The position numbers were made by a program, and so were the translations under genes. Shown here in pieces: positions 41,863-49,138 of a stretch of 64,000 nucleotides of DNA. The notes below the pieces were generated by a model, which saw only the letters and a list, made by a program, of their open reading frames with translations, did not search any database and was not told the DNA's origin. Numbering within the stretch: position 1 is the stretch's first letter; the number at the start of each line of letters is the position of its first letter. This DNA is from Amycolatopsis balhimycina FH 1894 (GTDB lineage: Bacteria; Actinomycetota; Actinomycetes; Mycobacteriales; Pseudonocardiaceae): NCBI RefSeq assembly GCF_000384295.1, contig NZ_KB913037.1:10429508-10493507 (forward strand), written 5' to 3'.

Positions 41863-41920
41863 GGGGTTTCGTCAGCTGCTCGCCGGCGAGTTAGGGGTCT
41901 CGTCAGCTGTCGCCGGCGAG
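41859..41920. repeat. Tandem duplication of about 31 bases between convergent genes
   Basis: Copies 41859-41890 and 41891-41920 are adjacent and direct, both starting TTAGGGG and ending CGCCGGCGAG. The first covers the STAS stop, the second the end of the GCS2 copy 2 gene. This looks like a recent slippage duplication of a gene end. Confidence 0.75.
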
Positions 41921-43000
41921 CAGGTCGACGACGTCTTCGCCGCGTTGCCGCTCCGCGAAGCGCCGCCGCTGCCGGTCGGCGCCGCCGCCTTCGGCCGCCA
42001 GCCGCGCCGTTCCTTCCCTCGCGAATTCGAGGTCCCCGGCCGCTTCCAGCGCGGGCGCCGTCAGCGCGATCAGGTCGTCGAGCACCGCTTTCGCCGGTTC
42101 GAGGCTCCCGCTCTTCGGGTGCGGGCAGCAGCCCATGACCCCTTCCCGCGAGGCCCGCCAGAGCTGGGCGCGCAGCACCTCGTTCGAGAGGTACGGCGGC
42201 GGATCGTCGTCGTCGAGCGCCGTGGCGACCAGGCCACGGGCCAATACGGCCAGCAGGACCGCTTCCTCCGGCGTCGCGGCGACGTCGGCGATGCGGAACT
42301 CCAGCGTCGGCTGCTTCTCCGACAGCCGGACGTCCCAGTAGATCATCCCGCGGTCGAGGATGGAGCCCGCGCGCAGCCACGCGTCGACGATGCTTTCGTA
42401 CTCGTCCAGCGACGCGAAGCGCGGCGGCGGGCCGGCCGAGGGCCAGCGGCTCCACTGCTGGTAGCGCCAGCTGCTGTAGCCGGTGTCGTAGTCGTCGGCG
42501 ACCGCCGAGTTCGCGGTCACCGTCAGCAGTGCGGGCAGCCACGGCCGGATCCGGCCGAGCACCCGGATGCCGGTCTCCTTGTCGGGGATCGCGACGTGGA
42601 CGTGGCAGCCGCAGGTGAGCGAAGTCCGCGCGGTGGCGCCGAAGTGCTCGGCCATCCGCTCGTAGCGCGGGTTCGGCGTGATGCGCGGCGGGTCGCTTTC
42701 GGACAGCACCGGGGACCCGGCGGGCAGCAGCCGGCACCCGCGCCGCCGCGCGGCCCGGGCCAGGTCGCCGCGCAGCCCGCGCAGCTGGCGCAGGGCCTCG
42801 GCGTGGGTCCGGCAGATGTCGGTGGCGGCCTCGGCCTGCGACCGGGTGAGCTCGTGCTGCAGCTCGCCCTGCTCGTCGCCGGCCGCCTCGGCGGCGTCGA
42901 CGACGTCGTCGCCGGCCTGGGACAGGTGGCCCCGGCGGTCGACGACGAAGAACTCCTCTTCGACGCCGAAGGTCAGCACATCGCCGGTCGGTTCGTTCAC
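41903..43000 (-). CDS. GCS2-family glutamate-cysteine / carboxylate-amine ligase, copy 2
   Basis: A 365-residue GCS2-family ligase. Family blocks are GVEEEFFVV at 12-20, CGCHVHVA near 130, GYSSWRYQQW near 176 and EFRIADVAATPEEA near 240. Its C-terminus differs from copy 1, with an Arg-rich acidic tail. Two paralogues so close, on the same strand but separated by a STAS gene reading the other way, suggest an old duplication with specialised substrates. It has its own GTTT-N16-GGGTAC promoter. Confidence 0.9.
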   Translation of the reverse strand: MNEPTGDVLTFGVEEEFFVVDRRGHLSQAGDDVVDAAEAAGDEQGELQHELTRSQAEAATDICRTHAEALRQLRGLRGDLARAARRRGCRLLPAGSPVLSESDPPRITPNPRYERMAEHFGATARTSLTCGCHVHVAIPDKETGIRVLGRIRPWLPALLTVTANSAVADDYDTGYSSWRYQQWSRWPSAGPPPRFASLDEYESIVDAWLRAGSILDRGMIYWDVRLSEKQPTLEFRIADVAATPEEAVLLAVLARGLVATALDDDDPPPYLSNEVLRAQLWRASREGVMGCCPHPKSGSLEPAKAVLDDLIALTAPALEAAGDLEFAREGTARLAAEGGGADRQRRRFAERQRGEDVVDLLAGDS

Positions 43001-43022
43001 CGGTGTTCTCCTGGAGGTCGTT

Positions 43023-43050
43023 TTCGGGGTTCCGGGGGCTCCGCCCCGAA
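43023..43050. other. Small hairpin in the GCS2 copy 2 leader
   Basis: Arms TTCGGGG (43023-43029) and CCCCGAA (43044-43050) with a 14-base loop, between the sigma-B-like promoter and the start at 43000. It may be a leader structure, or a common GC-rich intergenic motif with no role. Confidence 0.35.
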
Positions 43051-43073
43051 TGGTGCCACCGGGGACCGCCTGA

Positions 43074-43099
43074 GTACCCGGGCAGGGAATCCGGCAAAC
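43074..43099 (-). promoter_or_regulatory. Sigma-B/F-like promoter of GCS2 copy 2
   Basis: On the minus strand GTTT, 16-base spacer, GGGTAC. It stands back to back with the promoter at 43103, separated by 3 bases. Confidence 0.65.
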
Positions 43100-43102
43100 G
43101 GC

Positions 43103-43127
43103 GTTTTCCCCGGCGGAGAGCGGGTAT
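43103..43127 (+). promoter_or_regulatory. Sigma-B/F-like promoter of the hemerythrin operon
   Basis: Perfect GTTT, 15-base spacer, GGGTAT, 10 bases before the ATG at 43138. Confidence 0.72.
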
Positions 43128-43137
43128 CCGGCCGGTC

Positions 43138-43506
43138 ATGAACCCGAGCGCCGCCTCTTCGCCGTCGCTGCTGGCCGCCGACGCGGGTGCCACCGTGCGC
43201 CGGCTGTCACGCTGCGTCGGCGGGGGCGAGCTCGATTCCCCGGCCGAGATGTACCGCGTGCTCGGGGCCCTGCGCCTGCTGGCCGGCGATCTCACCCACC
43301 TGCTGCCGGCGCTGCAGAGCCGGCTGGAGGCGGGCCTGCTGTCCGGCGAGGTGGTCCACCTCGGTGACGGCGAGGCGGTCGCGGCCACGTGGGACTCGGT
43401 AGGGGAGGTCGGCCGGGCGCTGGCGCACGCCGGGACCGTGGCCTTGCTGATGACGAAGGAACTCGAGAATTCCCAGGTCGCCCTGCGGGACCTGGCCACA
43501 CCGTGA
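43138..43506 (+). CDS. Hypothetical helical protein upstream of hemerythrin
   Basis: A 122-residue soluble, mostly helical protein with no family I recognise. It contains MYRVLGALRLLAGDLTHLLPALQSRLEAG and a C-terminal helix with MTKELENSQVALRDL, which resembles a helical bundle that might pair with another protein. It is the first gene of a two-gene operon with a hemerythrin protein, 8 bases apart, under a perfect sigma-B-like promoter, so a stress-related role is inferred. Confidence 0.75.
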   Translation: MNPSAASSPSLLAADAGATVRRLSRCVGGGELDSPAEMYRVLGALRLLAGDLTHLLPALQSRLEAGLLSGEVVHLGDGEAVAATWDSVGEVGRALAHAGTVALLMTKELENSQVALRDLATP

Positions 43507-43514
43507 GGACACCG

Positions 43515-43994
43515 ATGTCGACCGACGCGATCGTGCTGCTCAAGAACGACCACAAGACCGTGGAGAAGCTCTTCAAGCAATTCGAAAAGGCGGGGGAGGA
43601 CGCGTACGACGAGAAGCGCCGGATCGCCGACTCGATCATCGAGGAGCTGACCGTCCACGCCTACATCGAGGAAGAGATCTTCTACCCGGCCGCGCGGGCG
43701 GCCGTGCCGGAGACGAAGGACCACATCCTGGAAAGCGTGGAAGAGCACCACGTCGTCGTGTGGATGCTTTCCGAGCTGCTCGCCATGGACGCGAAGGAGG
43801 AGACCTTCGACGCGAAGGTCACGGTGCTCACCGAGAACGTCCGCCACCACGTCGAAGAGGAAGAGGACGAGTGGTTCCCCGAGGTCCGCTCGGCCATGGG
43901 CCGCAAGCAGCTGCAGGAGCTGGGACAGCGGATGATCGACGCGCGCCCGAAGGCCCCGAAGAACCCCCTCGACCTCAAGAGCGCGAAGGCCTGA
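43515..43994 (+). CDS. Hemerythrin HHE domain protein
   Basis: A 159-residue cytosolic four-helix bundle with non-heme di-iron ligands: His13 in NDHKTVEKLF, His48 and Glu52 in HAYIEEEIFYP, His78/79 in EEHHVVVWML, and His111/112 plus Glu116 in HHVEEEEDEWFP. Bacterial members bind oxygen or NO, or store iron, and are frequent members of sigma-F/sigma-B regulons. It is the second gene of a sigma-B-like operon. A Lys-rich tail follows. Confidence 0.92.
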   Translation: MSTDAIVLLKNDHKTVEKLFKQFEKAGEDAYDEKRRIADSIIEELTVHAYIEEEIFYPAARAAVPETKDHILESVEEHHVVVWMLSELLAMDAKEETFDAKVTVLTENVRHHVEEEEDEWFPEVRSAMGRKQLQELGQRMIDARPKAPKNPLDLKSAKA

Positions 43995-44032
43995 TCGCTG
44001 CCCGGAGCCGGGCCGCGTGGACACCCCCGGTT

Positions 44033-44057
44033 GTGTGACCGTGCGTGGTGCGGGTAT
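44033..44057 (+). promoter_or_regulatory. Sigma-B/F-like promoter of the M20 gene
   Basis: GTGT, 15-base spacer, GGGTAT, 10 bases before the ATG at 44068. GGAGGG between the two serves as ribosome site. Confidence 0.55.
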
Positions 44058-44067
44058 TCCGGAGGGC

Positions 44068-45255
44068 ATGGAGTGGCACGAGGAGCTGCACGAGCGGGCG
44101 GACGAGCGGATCGAGCACCTGGACGAGCGGCTGTGGGCCGTCGCGACCGCGCTGCACGAACGACCGGAACTGTCCTATGCGGAACACGCCGCCGCCGACC
44201 GGCTCACGGGCGAGCTGGCCGCGGACGGGTTCGAAGTCGAGACGGGGGTCGCGAGGCTGCCGACCGCGTTCGTCGCGCGCGCCGGTCACGGACGGCCGTG
44301 CGTCGCGCTGCTGCTGGAATACGACGCGCTGCCCGGCCTCGGGCACGCCTGCGGGCACAACCTGATCGCCGCGGCCGGGCTCGGTGCCGCGCTGGCCGCC
44401 AAGGAGGTGCTGGGGGACAGCCCGGGCTCGCTGCTCGCGGTGGGCGCGCCCGCCGAGGAACGCGGCGGCGGCAAGGTCGCCATGGCCGAGGCCGGCGTCT
44501 TCGACGACGTCGACGCGGCCCTGATGGTCCACCCCGGCGTGCACTCGTGGTCGTGGGCTCCGCTGACCGCGCAGGTGGAGCTGAAGGTGACCTTCCACGG
44601 CCGTGCCGCCCACCCGACCGGCGATCCCGAGCACGGCATCGACGCCCTCGCCGCGCTGATCCAGGCGTTCGGCGCGGTCTCCGCCCTGCGCCAGCGGCTG
44701 CCCGCGGGCTCGCACGTCCAGGGCATCGTCACCCACGGCGGCGAGGCGACGAACATCGTCCCCGACCGCGCCGAAGGCCGGTTCGGCCTCCGCGCGCTGA
44801 CGACCGACGCGCTGGACCGCCTGGCCGAGGACGTCGCGACCTGCGCCGAGGGTGCCGCGCTGGCGACCGGCGCGAAGGTGGACGTCGAACGCCTCGGGCG
44901 CGGTTACGCGCACTTTCGCGACAACCCGGTGCTGTCGGAGCGGTTCACCGAGCACCTGGCGGCCCGCGGGATCCACGCGACTCCGCCGGCGCCCGGCGTG
45001 TTCCTGGGGTCGTCGGACATCGGCGACGTCAGCGTCCGCGTGCCGGCGATCCACCCGTTCATCGCGATCACGGCGGAGGAGAAGTCGGTCCACACGCCGG
45101 AGTTCGCGGCCGCGGCGGCGAGCCCGCGGGGGCGGGCGGCGATGCTGGCGTCGGCGGCGGCGCTGGCCCGCACGGCGATCGACCTGCGGACGCACCCGGC
45201 GCTGGTCAGCCGGGCCTGGGACAGCTTCCGGGACCTGGCGCGGAACGGGCGGTGA
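44068..45255 (+). CDS. M20 family amidohydrolase (AbgA-like)
   Basis: A 395-residue zinc amidohydrolase of the M20D group, which includes p-aminobenzoyl-glutamate and indole-acetyl-amino-acid hydrolases. Metal ligands appear in LEYDALPGLGHACGHN near 88-103 (His and Asp) and APAEERGGGK near 130 (Glu pair), and the dimerisation lid has HGRAAHPTGDPEHGIDALAALI around 190. ATG 44068 has GGAGG at good spacing, with a sigma-B-like promoter just upstream. Cytosolic. Substrate unknown. Confidence 0.9.
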   Translation: MEWHEELHERADERIEHLDERLWAVATALHERPELSYAEHAAADRLTGELAADGFEVETGVARLPTAFVARAGHGRPCVALLLEYDALPGLGHACGHNLIAAAGLGAALAAKEVLGDSPGSLLAVGAPAEERGGGKVAMAEAGVFDDVDAALMVHPGVHSWSWAPLTAQVELKVTFHGRAAHPTGDPEHGIDALAALIQAFGAVSALRQRLPAGSHVQGIVTHGGEATNIVPDRAEGRFGLRALTTDALDRLAEDVATCAEGAALATGAKVDVERLGRGYAHFRDNPVLSERFTEHLAARGIHATPPAPGVFLGSSDIGDVSVRVPAIHPFIAITAEEKSVHTPEFAAAAASPRGRAAMLASAAALARTAIDLRTHPALVSRAWDSFRDLARNGR

Positions 45256-45283
45256 CGCGGCACCGACCACGCTCGCCCTCCTT

Positions 45284-45315
45284 CCGTCCGCACCCGGGTA
45301 CCCGGGTGCGGACGG
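45284..45315. terminator. Perfect 32-base palindrome between convergent operons
   Basis: A 16-base arm (45284-45299) is directly followed by its exact complement (45300-45315) with no loop. It lies between the M20 stop at 45255 and the dioxygenase stop at 45323, and should stop transcription both ways. Confidence 0.85.
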
Positions 45316-45322
45316 CGCCTGG

Positions 45323-46219
45323 CTAGGCGACGGAGGTGTAGTGCGAAGCGTCACCTTCGAGGGACTCGCTGGCGCGCCCGTCGATCCCGGCGGGCACGTC
45401 CCCGGCGACCGTGACGCGGTTGAGCCGCCGCGGCAGGCCGTCGTAGTTGTCGATCGCGTAGTGCTGGGTGACCCGGTTGTCGAACAGCACCAGCTGGTTC
45501 GGTTCCCACGTCACGCGCACGATGTTCTCCGGCCGCGTGACGTAGGACTGCAGCAGCCGCAGCAGATCCCGCGACTCGGTCACCGACAGGCCCTCGATCC
45601 GCTGCGCGAACCCGCCGATGAACAGGCCGCGCTCGCCGGTCACCGGGTGCACCCGCACCACCGGGTGCACGGTCCGGTACTTGCGCGAGACGAACTGGGC
45701 GCGGCGCTCCTTCTCCTGCTCGTCCAGGGTTTCCGGCGGCTGGACGTAGTCGTAGTCGTTGGTGTGCACCGCGCGCAGGGTGTCGGCGAACGCGCGCAGC
45801 GGCGCCGGCAGGTCGCGGTAGGCCGCCGCGGTGTTCGCGATCAGTGTCTCCCCGCCGTAGGGCGGCACCACGAGGCTGCGCAGGGTGCTGGCCTTCGGCG
45901 GGTTGAGCACGAACGTGACGTCGGTGTGCCAGTGGTTGGCCCGCCCGCGCTCGCTGTCCACCGGCAGGATCGCCGGCGCGCCTTCGACGGCGGGCACGGT
46001 TGGGTGGGCCTTGGTCAGCTCGCCGAAGCGCGCGGCGAACCGCTGCTGGCCCTCGTCGTCGAGGTCGACGCCGCGGAACACCAGCGCCTTGTGCTCGTGC
46101 AGGGCGTCGGCCAGGAAAGCCACCTGGGTGGCGTCGAGGTCGCCGGCGGGGTCGATGCCGATGATCTCGGCGCCGATCCTCCCGGTGAGCTTGCGGACGT
46201 CGGTGCTGATCGCGGTCAT
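45323..46219 (-). CDS. TauD/TfdA family dioxygenase
   Basis: A 298-residue Fe(II)/2-oxoglutarate dioxygenase. The facial triad is His98-x-Asp100 in HWHTDV and His253 in QHYAID, and Arg268 binds 2-oxoglutarate. TauD enzymes release sulfite from taurine; relatives cleave alkyl sulfates. It is the last of a five-gene operon and overlaps the flavin monooxygenase gene by 4 bases (ATGA), so it supplies a second, oxygen-dependent route to free sulfur from imported organosulfur compounds. It ends 7 bases before a palindromic terminator. Confidence 0.93.
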   Translation of the reverse strand: MTAISTDVRKLTGRIGAEIIGIDPAGDLDATQVAFLADALHEHKALVFRGVDLDDEGQQRFAARFGELTKAHPTVPAVEGAPAILPVDSERGRANHWHTDVTFVLNPPKASTLRSLVVPPYGGETLIANTAAAYRDLPAPLRAFADTLRAVHTNDYDYVQPPETLDEQEKERRAQFVSRKYRTVHPVVRVHPVTGERGLFIGGFAQRIEGLSVTESRDLLRLLQSYVTRPENIVRVTWEPNQLVLFDNRVTQHYAIDNYDGLPRRLNRVTVAGDVPAGIDGRASESLEGDASHYTSVA

Positions 46220-47529
46220 GCGGGCTCCTTCACTCGGTTGCGGTTGACGGGACGCGCGAGCCCGTAGTGCTCGCGCAGGGTGCTGCCGGAGTACTCGGTG
46301 CGGAAAAGCCCGCGCCGCCGCAGTTCCGGGACGACGAGGTCGACGAAGTCGTCGAGCCCGCCGGGCAGGGTGGGCGGCATGACGTTGAAGCCGTCGGCGG
46401 CGCCGCCGGTGAACCACGCCTCCAGCTCGTCGGCGACCTGGACCGGGGTTCCGGCGAAGACGCGGTGCCCGCGCCCGCCGGCGAGCCGCTCCAGGAGCTG
46501 CCGGATGGTCAGGTCCTCGCGCCGGGCCAGGCCGACGACCAGCTCGAACCGGCTCTGGCCGCCCTCGGTGAAGCTGCCGACTTCCGGCAGCGGGCCGTCC
46601 AGCGGGTAGCCGGTGACGTCGTGGTCGAGCATCTTCGACAGCTGCTGCAGCCCGTAGTCCGGCGTGATCAGCGCGGTCAGCTCCGCCTCGCGCTCGCGCG
46701 CCTCCGCTTCGGTGCGGCCGAGGATCGGCGAGATCCCGGGCAGGATCTTGAGCTCGTCCGGCGTCCGGCCGTACTTGCTCAGCCGGCCCTTGACGTCGTC
46801 GTAGAACGCCTTGCCCTCGGCCAAGGTCTGCTGCGCGGTGAACACGGCTTCGGCGTGCCGGGCCGCGTATTCCTTGCCGGTTTCCGACGACCCGGCCTGC
46901 ACGAGCAGCGGGTGCCCCTGCACCGGCCGTTCGATGTTGAGCGGCCCGCGGACCTGGAAATGGGGTCCGTCGTGGGAGATCGCGCGGATGCGGCCGGTGT
47001 CGGCGTAGACGCCGCTCGCCCGGTCGACGACCGCGGCGTCGTCGTCCCAGCTGTCCCACAGTTTCTTGACGACCTCGACGAACTCTTCGGCCCGGTCGTA
47101 CCGCGCGTCGTGCGAGGGACGCTTGGCCAGGTTGAAGTTCCGGGCCTCGTCGATGCCCGCCGAGGTGACGATGTTCCAGCCCGCGCGCCCGCCGGAGAGA
47201 TGGTCGAGCGAGGCGAACTTGCGCGCCAGGTGATAGGGCTCGTTGTAGGTCGTCGACGCGGTCGCAATCAGTCCGATGTGGACCGTGGACGCGGCGAGCG
47301 CCGACAGCAGCGTCAGCGGTTCGAAGTGGCTGTGGGAGTTGTGCTTCACGTTGCCCCACAGCGCGACGCCGTCGGCGAGGAAGAGCGAGTCGAGCTTGCC
47401 GCGCTCGGCGGTCCGCGCGATGTCCACGTAGTGCTGCAGCGTCCGGGCCCGGTGCGGGTCGGTCGACGGGTGCCGCCAGGCGGCCTCGTGGTGCCCGTTC
47501 GGCATCACGAAGGCGTTGAGGTGCATCAT
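46216..47529 (-). CDS. LLM-class flavin-dependent monooxygenase (NtaA/SnaA/DszA type)
   Basis: A 437-residue flavin monooxygenase of the luciferase-like superfamily, NtaA/SnaA/DszA branch. Signs are WRHPSTDPHRARTLQHYVDIARTAERGKLDSLFLAD, the flavin pocket TYNEPYHLARKFASLDHLSGGRAGWNIVTS and VQAGSSETGKEYAA. It uses FMNH2 from a separate reductase. In this position between a permease and TauD it probably desulfonates or oxidises a sulfur compound taken up by the ABC transporter. Starts at two consecutive ATGs; 47529 was chosen because it overlaps the upstream stop. Confidence 0.92.
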   Translation of the reverse strand: MMHLNAFVMPNGHHEAAWRHPSTDPHRARTLQHYVDIARTAERGKLDSLFLADGVALWGNVKHNSHSHFEPLTLLSALAASTVHIGLIATASTTYNEPYHLARKFASLDHLSGGRAGWNIVTSAGIDEARNFNLAKRPSHDARYDRAEEFVEVVKKLWDSWDDDAAVVDRASGVYADTGRIRAISHDGPHFQVRGPLNIERPVQGHPLLVQAGSSETGKEYAARHAEAVFTAQQTLAEGKAFYDDVKGRLSKYGRTPDELKILPGISPILGRTEAEAREREAELTALITPDYGLQQLSKMLDHDVTGYPLDGPLPEVGSFTEGGQSRFELVVGLARREDLTIRQLLERLAGGRGHRVFAGTPVQVADELEAWFTGGAADGFNVMPPTLPGGLDDFVDLVVPELRRRGLFRTEYSGSTLREHYGLARPVNRNRVKEPA

Positions 47530-48368
47530 GGTTTCTCCTTGGGACGCCAGGTCGAGAACCGGCGTTCGAGGGCGACGAAGCCCTGGTTGACGAGCACGCC
47601 GAGCACCGAGACCGCGATGATCCCGGCGTACATCTGGGGAATCAGGAAGTTCACCTGGGTGGTGTTGATCAGGTAGCCCAGCCCGGCCTTCGCACCGACC
47701 ATTTCGGCGGCCACCAGCACCAGGATCGAGTAGGACGCAGCCAGCCGGATGCCGGTGAACACCGTCGGCACGGCCGCGGGCAGGATCACCTTCCGGAACA
47801 GCCGCGGACTGGACAGCGCGAGCGAGCGGGCGGCCTTGACCAGCAGCGGGTCGACCGAATGCACGCCGGCGATCGTGTTGAGCAGCACCGGCCACACGCA
47901 CGCGTAGAACACCAGGCTGATCTTCGACAGCTCGCCGATGCCCAGCAGGAGCGTGAACACCGGCAGCAGCGCCAGCGCGGCGGTGTTGCGGGCGAGCTCC
48001 AGCAGGGGCTGCAGGAACCGCGCCACCGGCCGGTACCAGCCGATCAGCAGCCCGAGCGGGACGCCGGCGCCGACGGCGAGCGCGAACCCGGCGGCCGACC
48101 GGCCGATGCTGGCCTGCAGGTGCTCGGCGAGTTCGCCGTCGGCGATGAGGCCCCACAGGGCCTGCAGGTCTTCCGACAGCGGCGGCAGGAACGTCCGCGT
48201 GCTCTCGTCGAGGACGAACCGGGGGACCAGCTCCCAGAGCGCCGCGAACAACACGACCGCGGCTGAGCCGTGGACCGCGCGGGTGAGCTTCTTCGTCCAG
48301 CGTCGTCGCGGTCGCGCGACCGGAACGGGTCCGGTGTGGACGGCCGGGGCGTCGAGGGTGGTGGTCAT
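47526..48368 (-). CDS. ABC transporter permease, SsuC/TauC type
   Basis: A 280-residue inner-membrane permease with six membrane helices from about 33 onwards and the EAA loop around 188-207 (AARSLALSSPRLFRKVILPAAVPTVFTGIRLA), the site that meets the ATPase. Sulfonate and taurine permeases are its closest relatives. The cytosolic N-terminus of about 30 residues is Arg-rich. Both ends overlap neighbours by 4 bases (ATGA), fixing it in the organosulfur operon. Confidence 0.92.
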   Translation of the reverse strand: MTTTLDAPAVHTGPVPVARPRRRWTKKLTRAVHGSAAVVLFAALWELVPRFVLDESTRTFLPPLSEDLQALWGLIADGELAEHLQASIGRSAAGFALAVGAGVPLGLLIGWYRPVARFLQPLLELARNTAALALLPVFTLLLGIGELSKISLVFYACVWPVLLNTIAGVHSVDPLLVKAARSLALSSPRLFRKVILPAAVPTVFTGIRLAASYSILVLVAAEMVGAKAGLGYLINTTQVNFLIPQMYAGIIAVSVLGVLVNQGFVALERRFSTWRPKEKP

Positions 48369-49138
48369 CGGACCGCGCTCCGTTCGTGTTCGGCCGCCTT
48401 GCGGACCTCGTCGTGCAGCAGTTCCCAGAGCAGGTGGCGCTGCCGCCCGAACGCCGCACCGGAACGCACGTCGCCGTCGCGGTCGCCGAGGTCGACGTCG
48501 ACGACGGCCTTGAGCCTGCCGGGGCGCGACGTCAGCACGGCGACCCGCTGCCCGAGGTAGACGGCCTCGTCGATGCCGTGGGTGATGAACACGATGGTCT
48601 TGCCGGTCCGGCGCCAGATCCGCAGCAGCTCCTCCTGCAGCTGCTCGCGGGTCTGGGCGTCGAGCGCGGCGAACGGCTCGTCCATCAGCAGCACCGCCGG
48701 GTCGTAGGCGAGGCTGCGGGCGATCGCGACGCGCTGTTTCATCCCGCCCGACAGCTCGTGCGGGTAGCGGTCCTCGAAACCGGAAAGCCCGACCAGGGCG
48801 AGGTATTCGCGCGCCCGCTCCGCCCGCTGCCGCTTGCCGAGCGAGCCGCCTTCCAGGCCGAACTCGACGTTGGCGCGGGCGGTGCGCCACGGGAACAGCG
48901 CGTACTGCTGGAACACGACCCCGCGGTCGAGGCCGGGCCCGCGCACCGGCCGGCCGTCGATGAGCACCTCGCCGGACGTCGGGGTGGCGAGCCCGCCGAG
49001 CAGGTCGAGCAGCGTCGACTTGCCCGAGCCGCTCGGCCCGACCAGGGAGAGAAAGGTGCCGTCGGCGATGTCGAGGGAGACGTCGTCGAGCGCGGTGAGC
49101 TCGCCGAAGGTCTTGGTCACCGAGCGGATGGCGATCAC
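48365..49138 (-). CDS. ABC transporter ATPase, SsuB/TauB type
   Basis: A 257-residue ABC ATPase starting at GTG. It has Walker A GPSGSGKST at 34-42, the signature LSGGMKQRVAIARSL near 130, Walker B VLLMDEPFAALD near 150 and the switch His in FITHGIDEAVYL near 185. It energises uptake through the permease encoded next and fits the sulfonate/taurine/nitrate group. It overlaps the binding-protein stop (GTGA) and the permease start (ATGA). Confidence 0.93.
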   Translation of the reverse strand: MIAIRSVTKTFGELTALDDVSLDIADGTFLSLVGPSGSGKSTLLDLLGGLATPTSGEVLIDGRPVRGPGLDRGVVFQQYALFPWRTARANVEFGLEGGSLGKRQRAERAREYLALVGLSGFEDRYPHELSGGMKQRVAIARSLAYDPAVLLMDEPFAALDAQTREQLQEELLRIWRRTGKTIVFITHGIDEAVYLGQRVAVLTSRPGRLKAVVDVDLGDRDGDVRSGAAFGRQRHLLWELLHDEVRKAAEHERSAVR

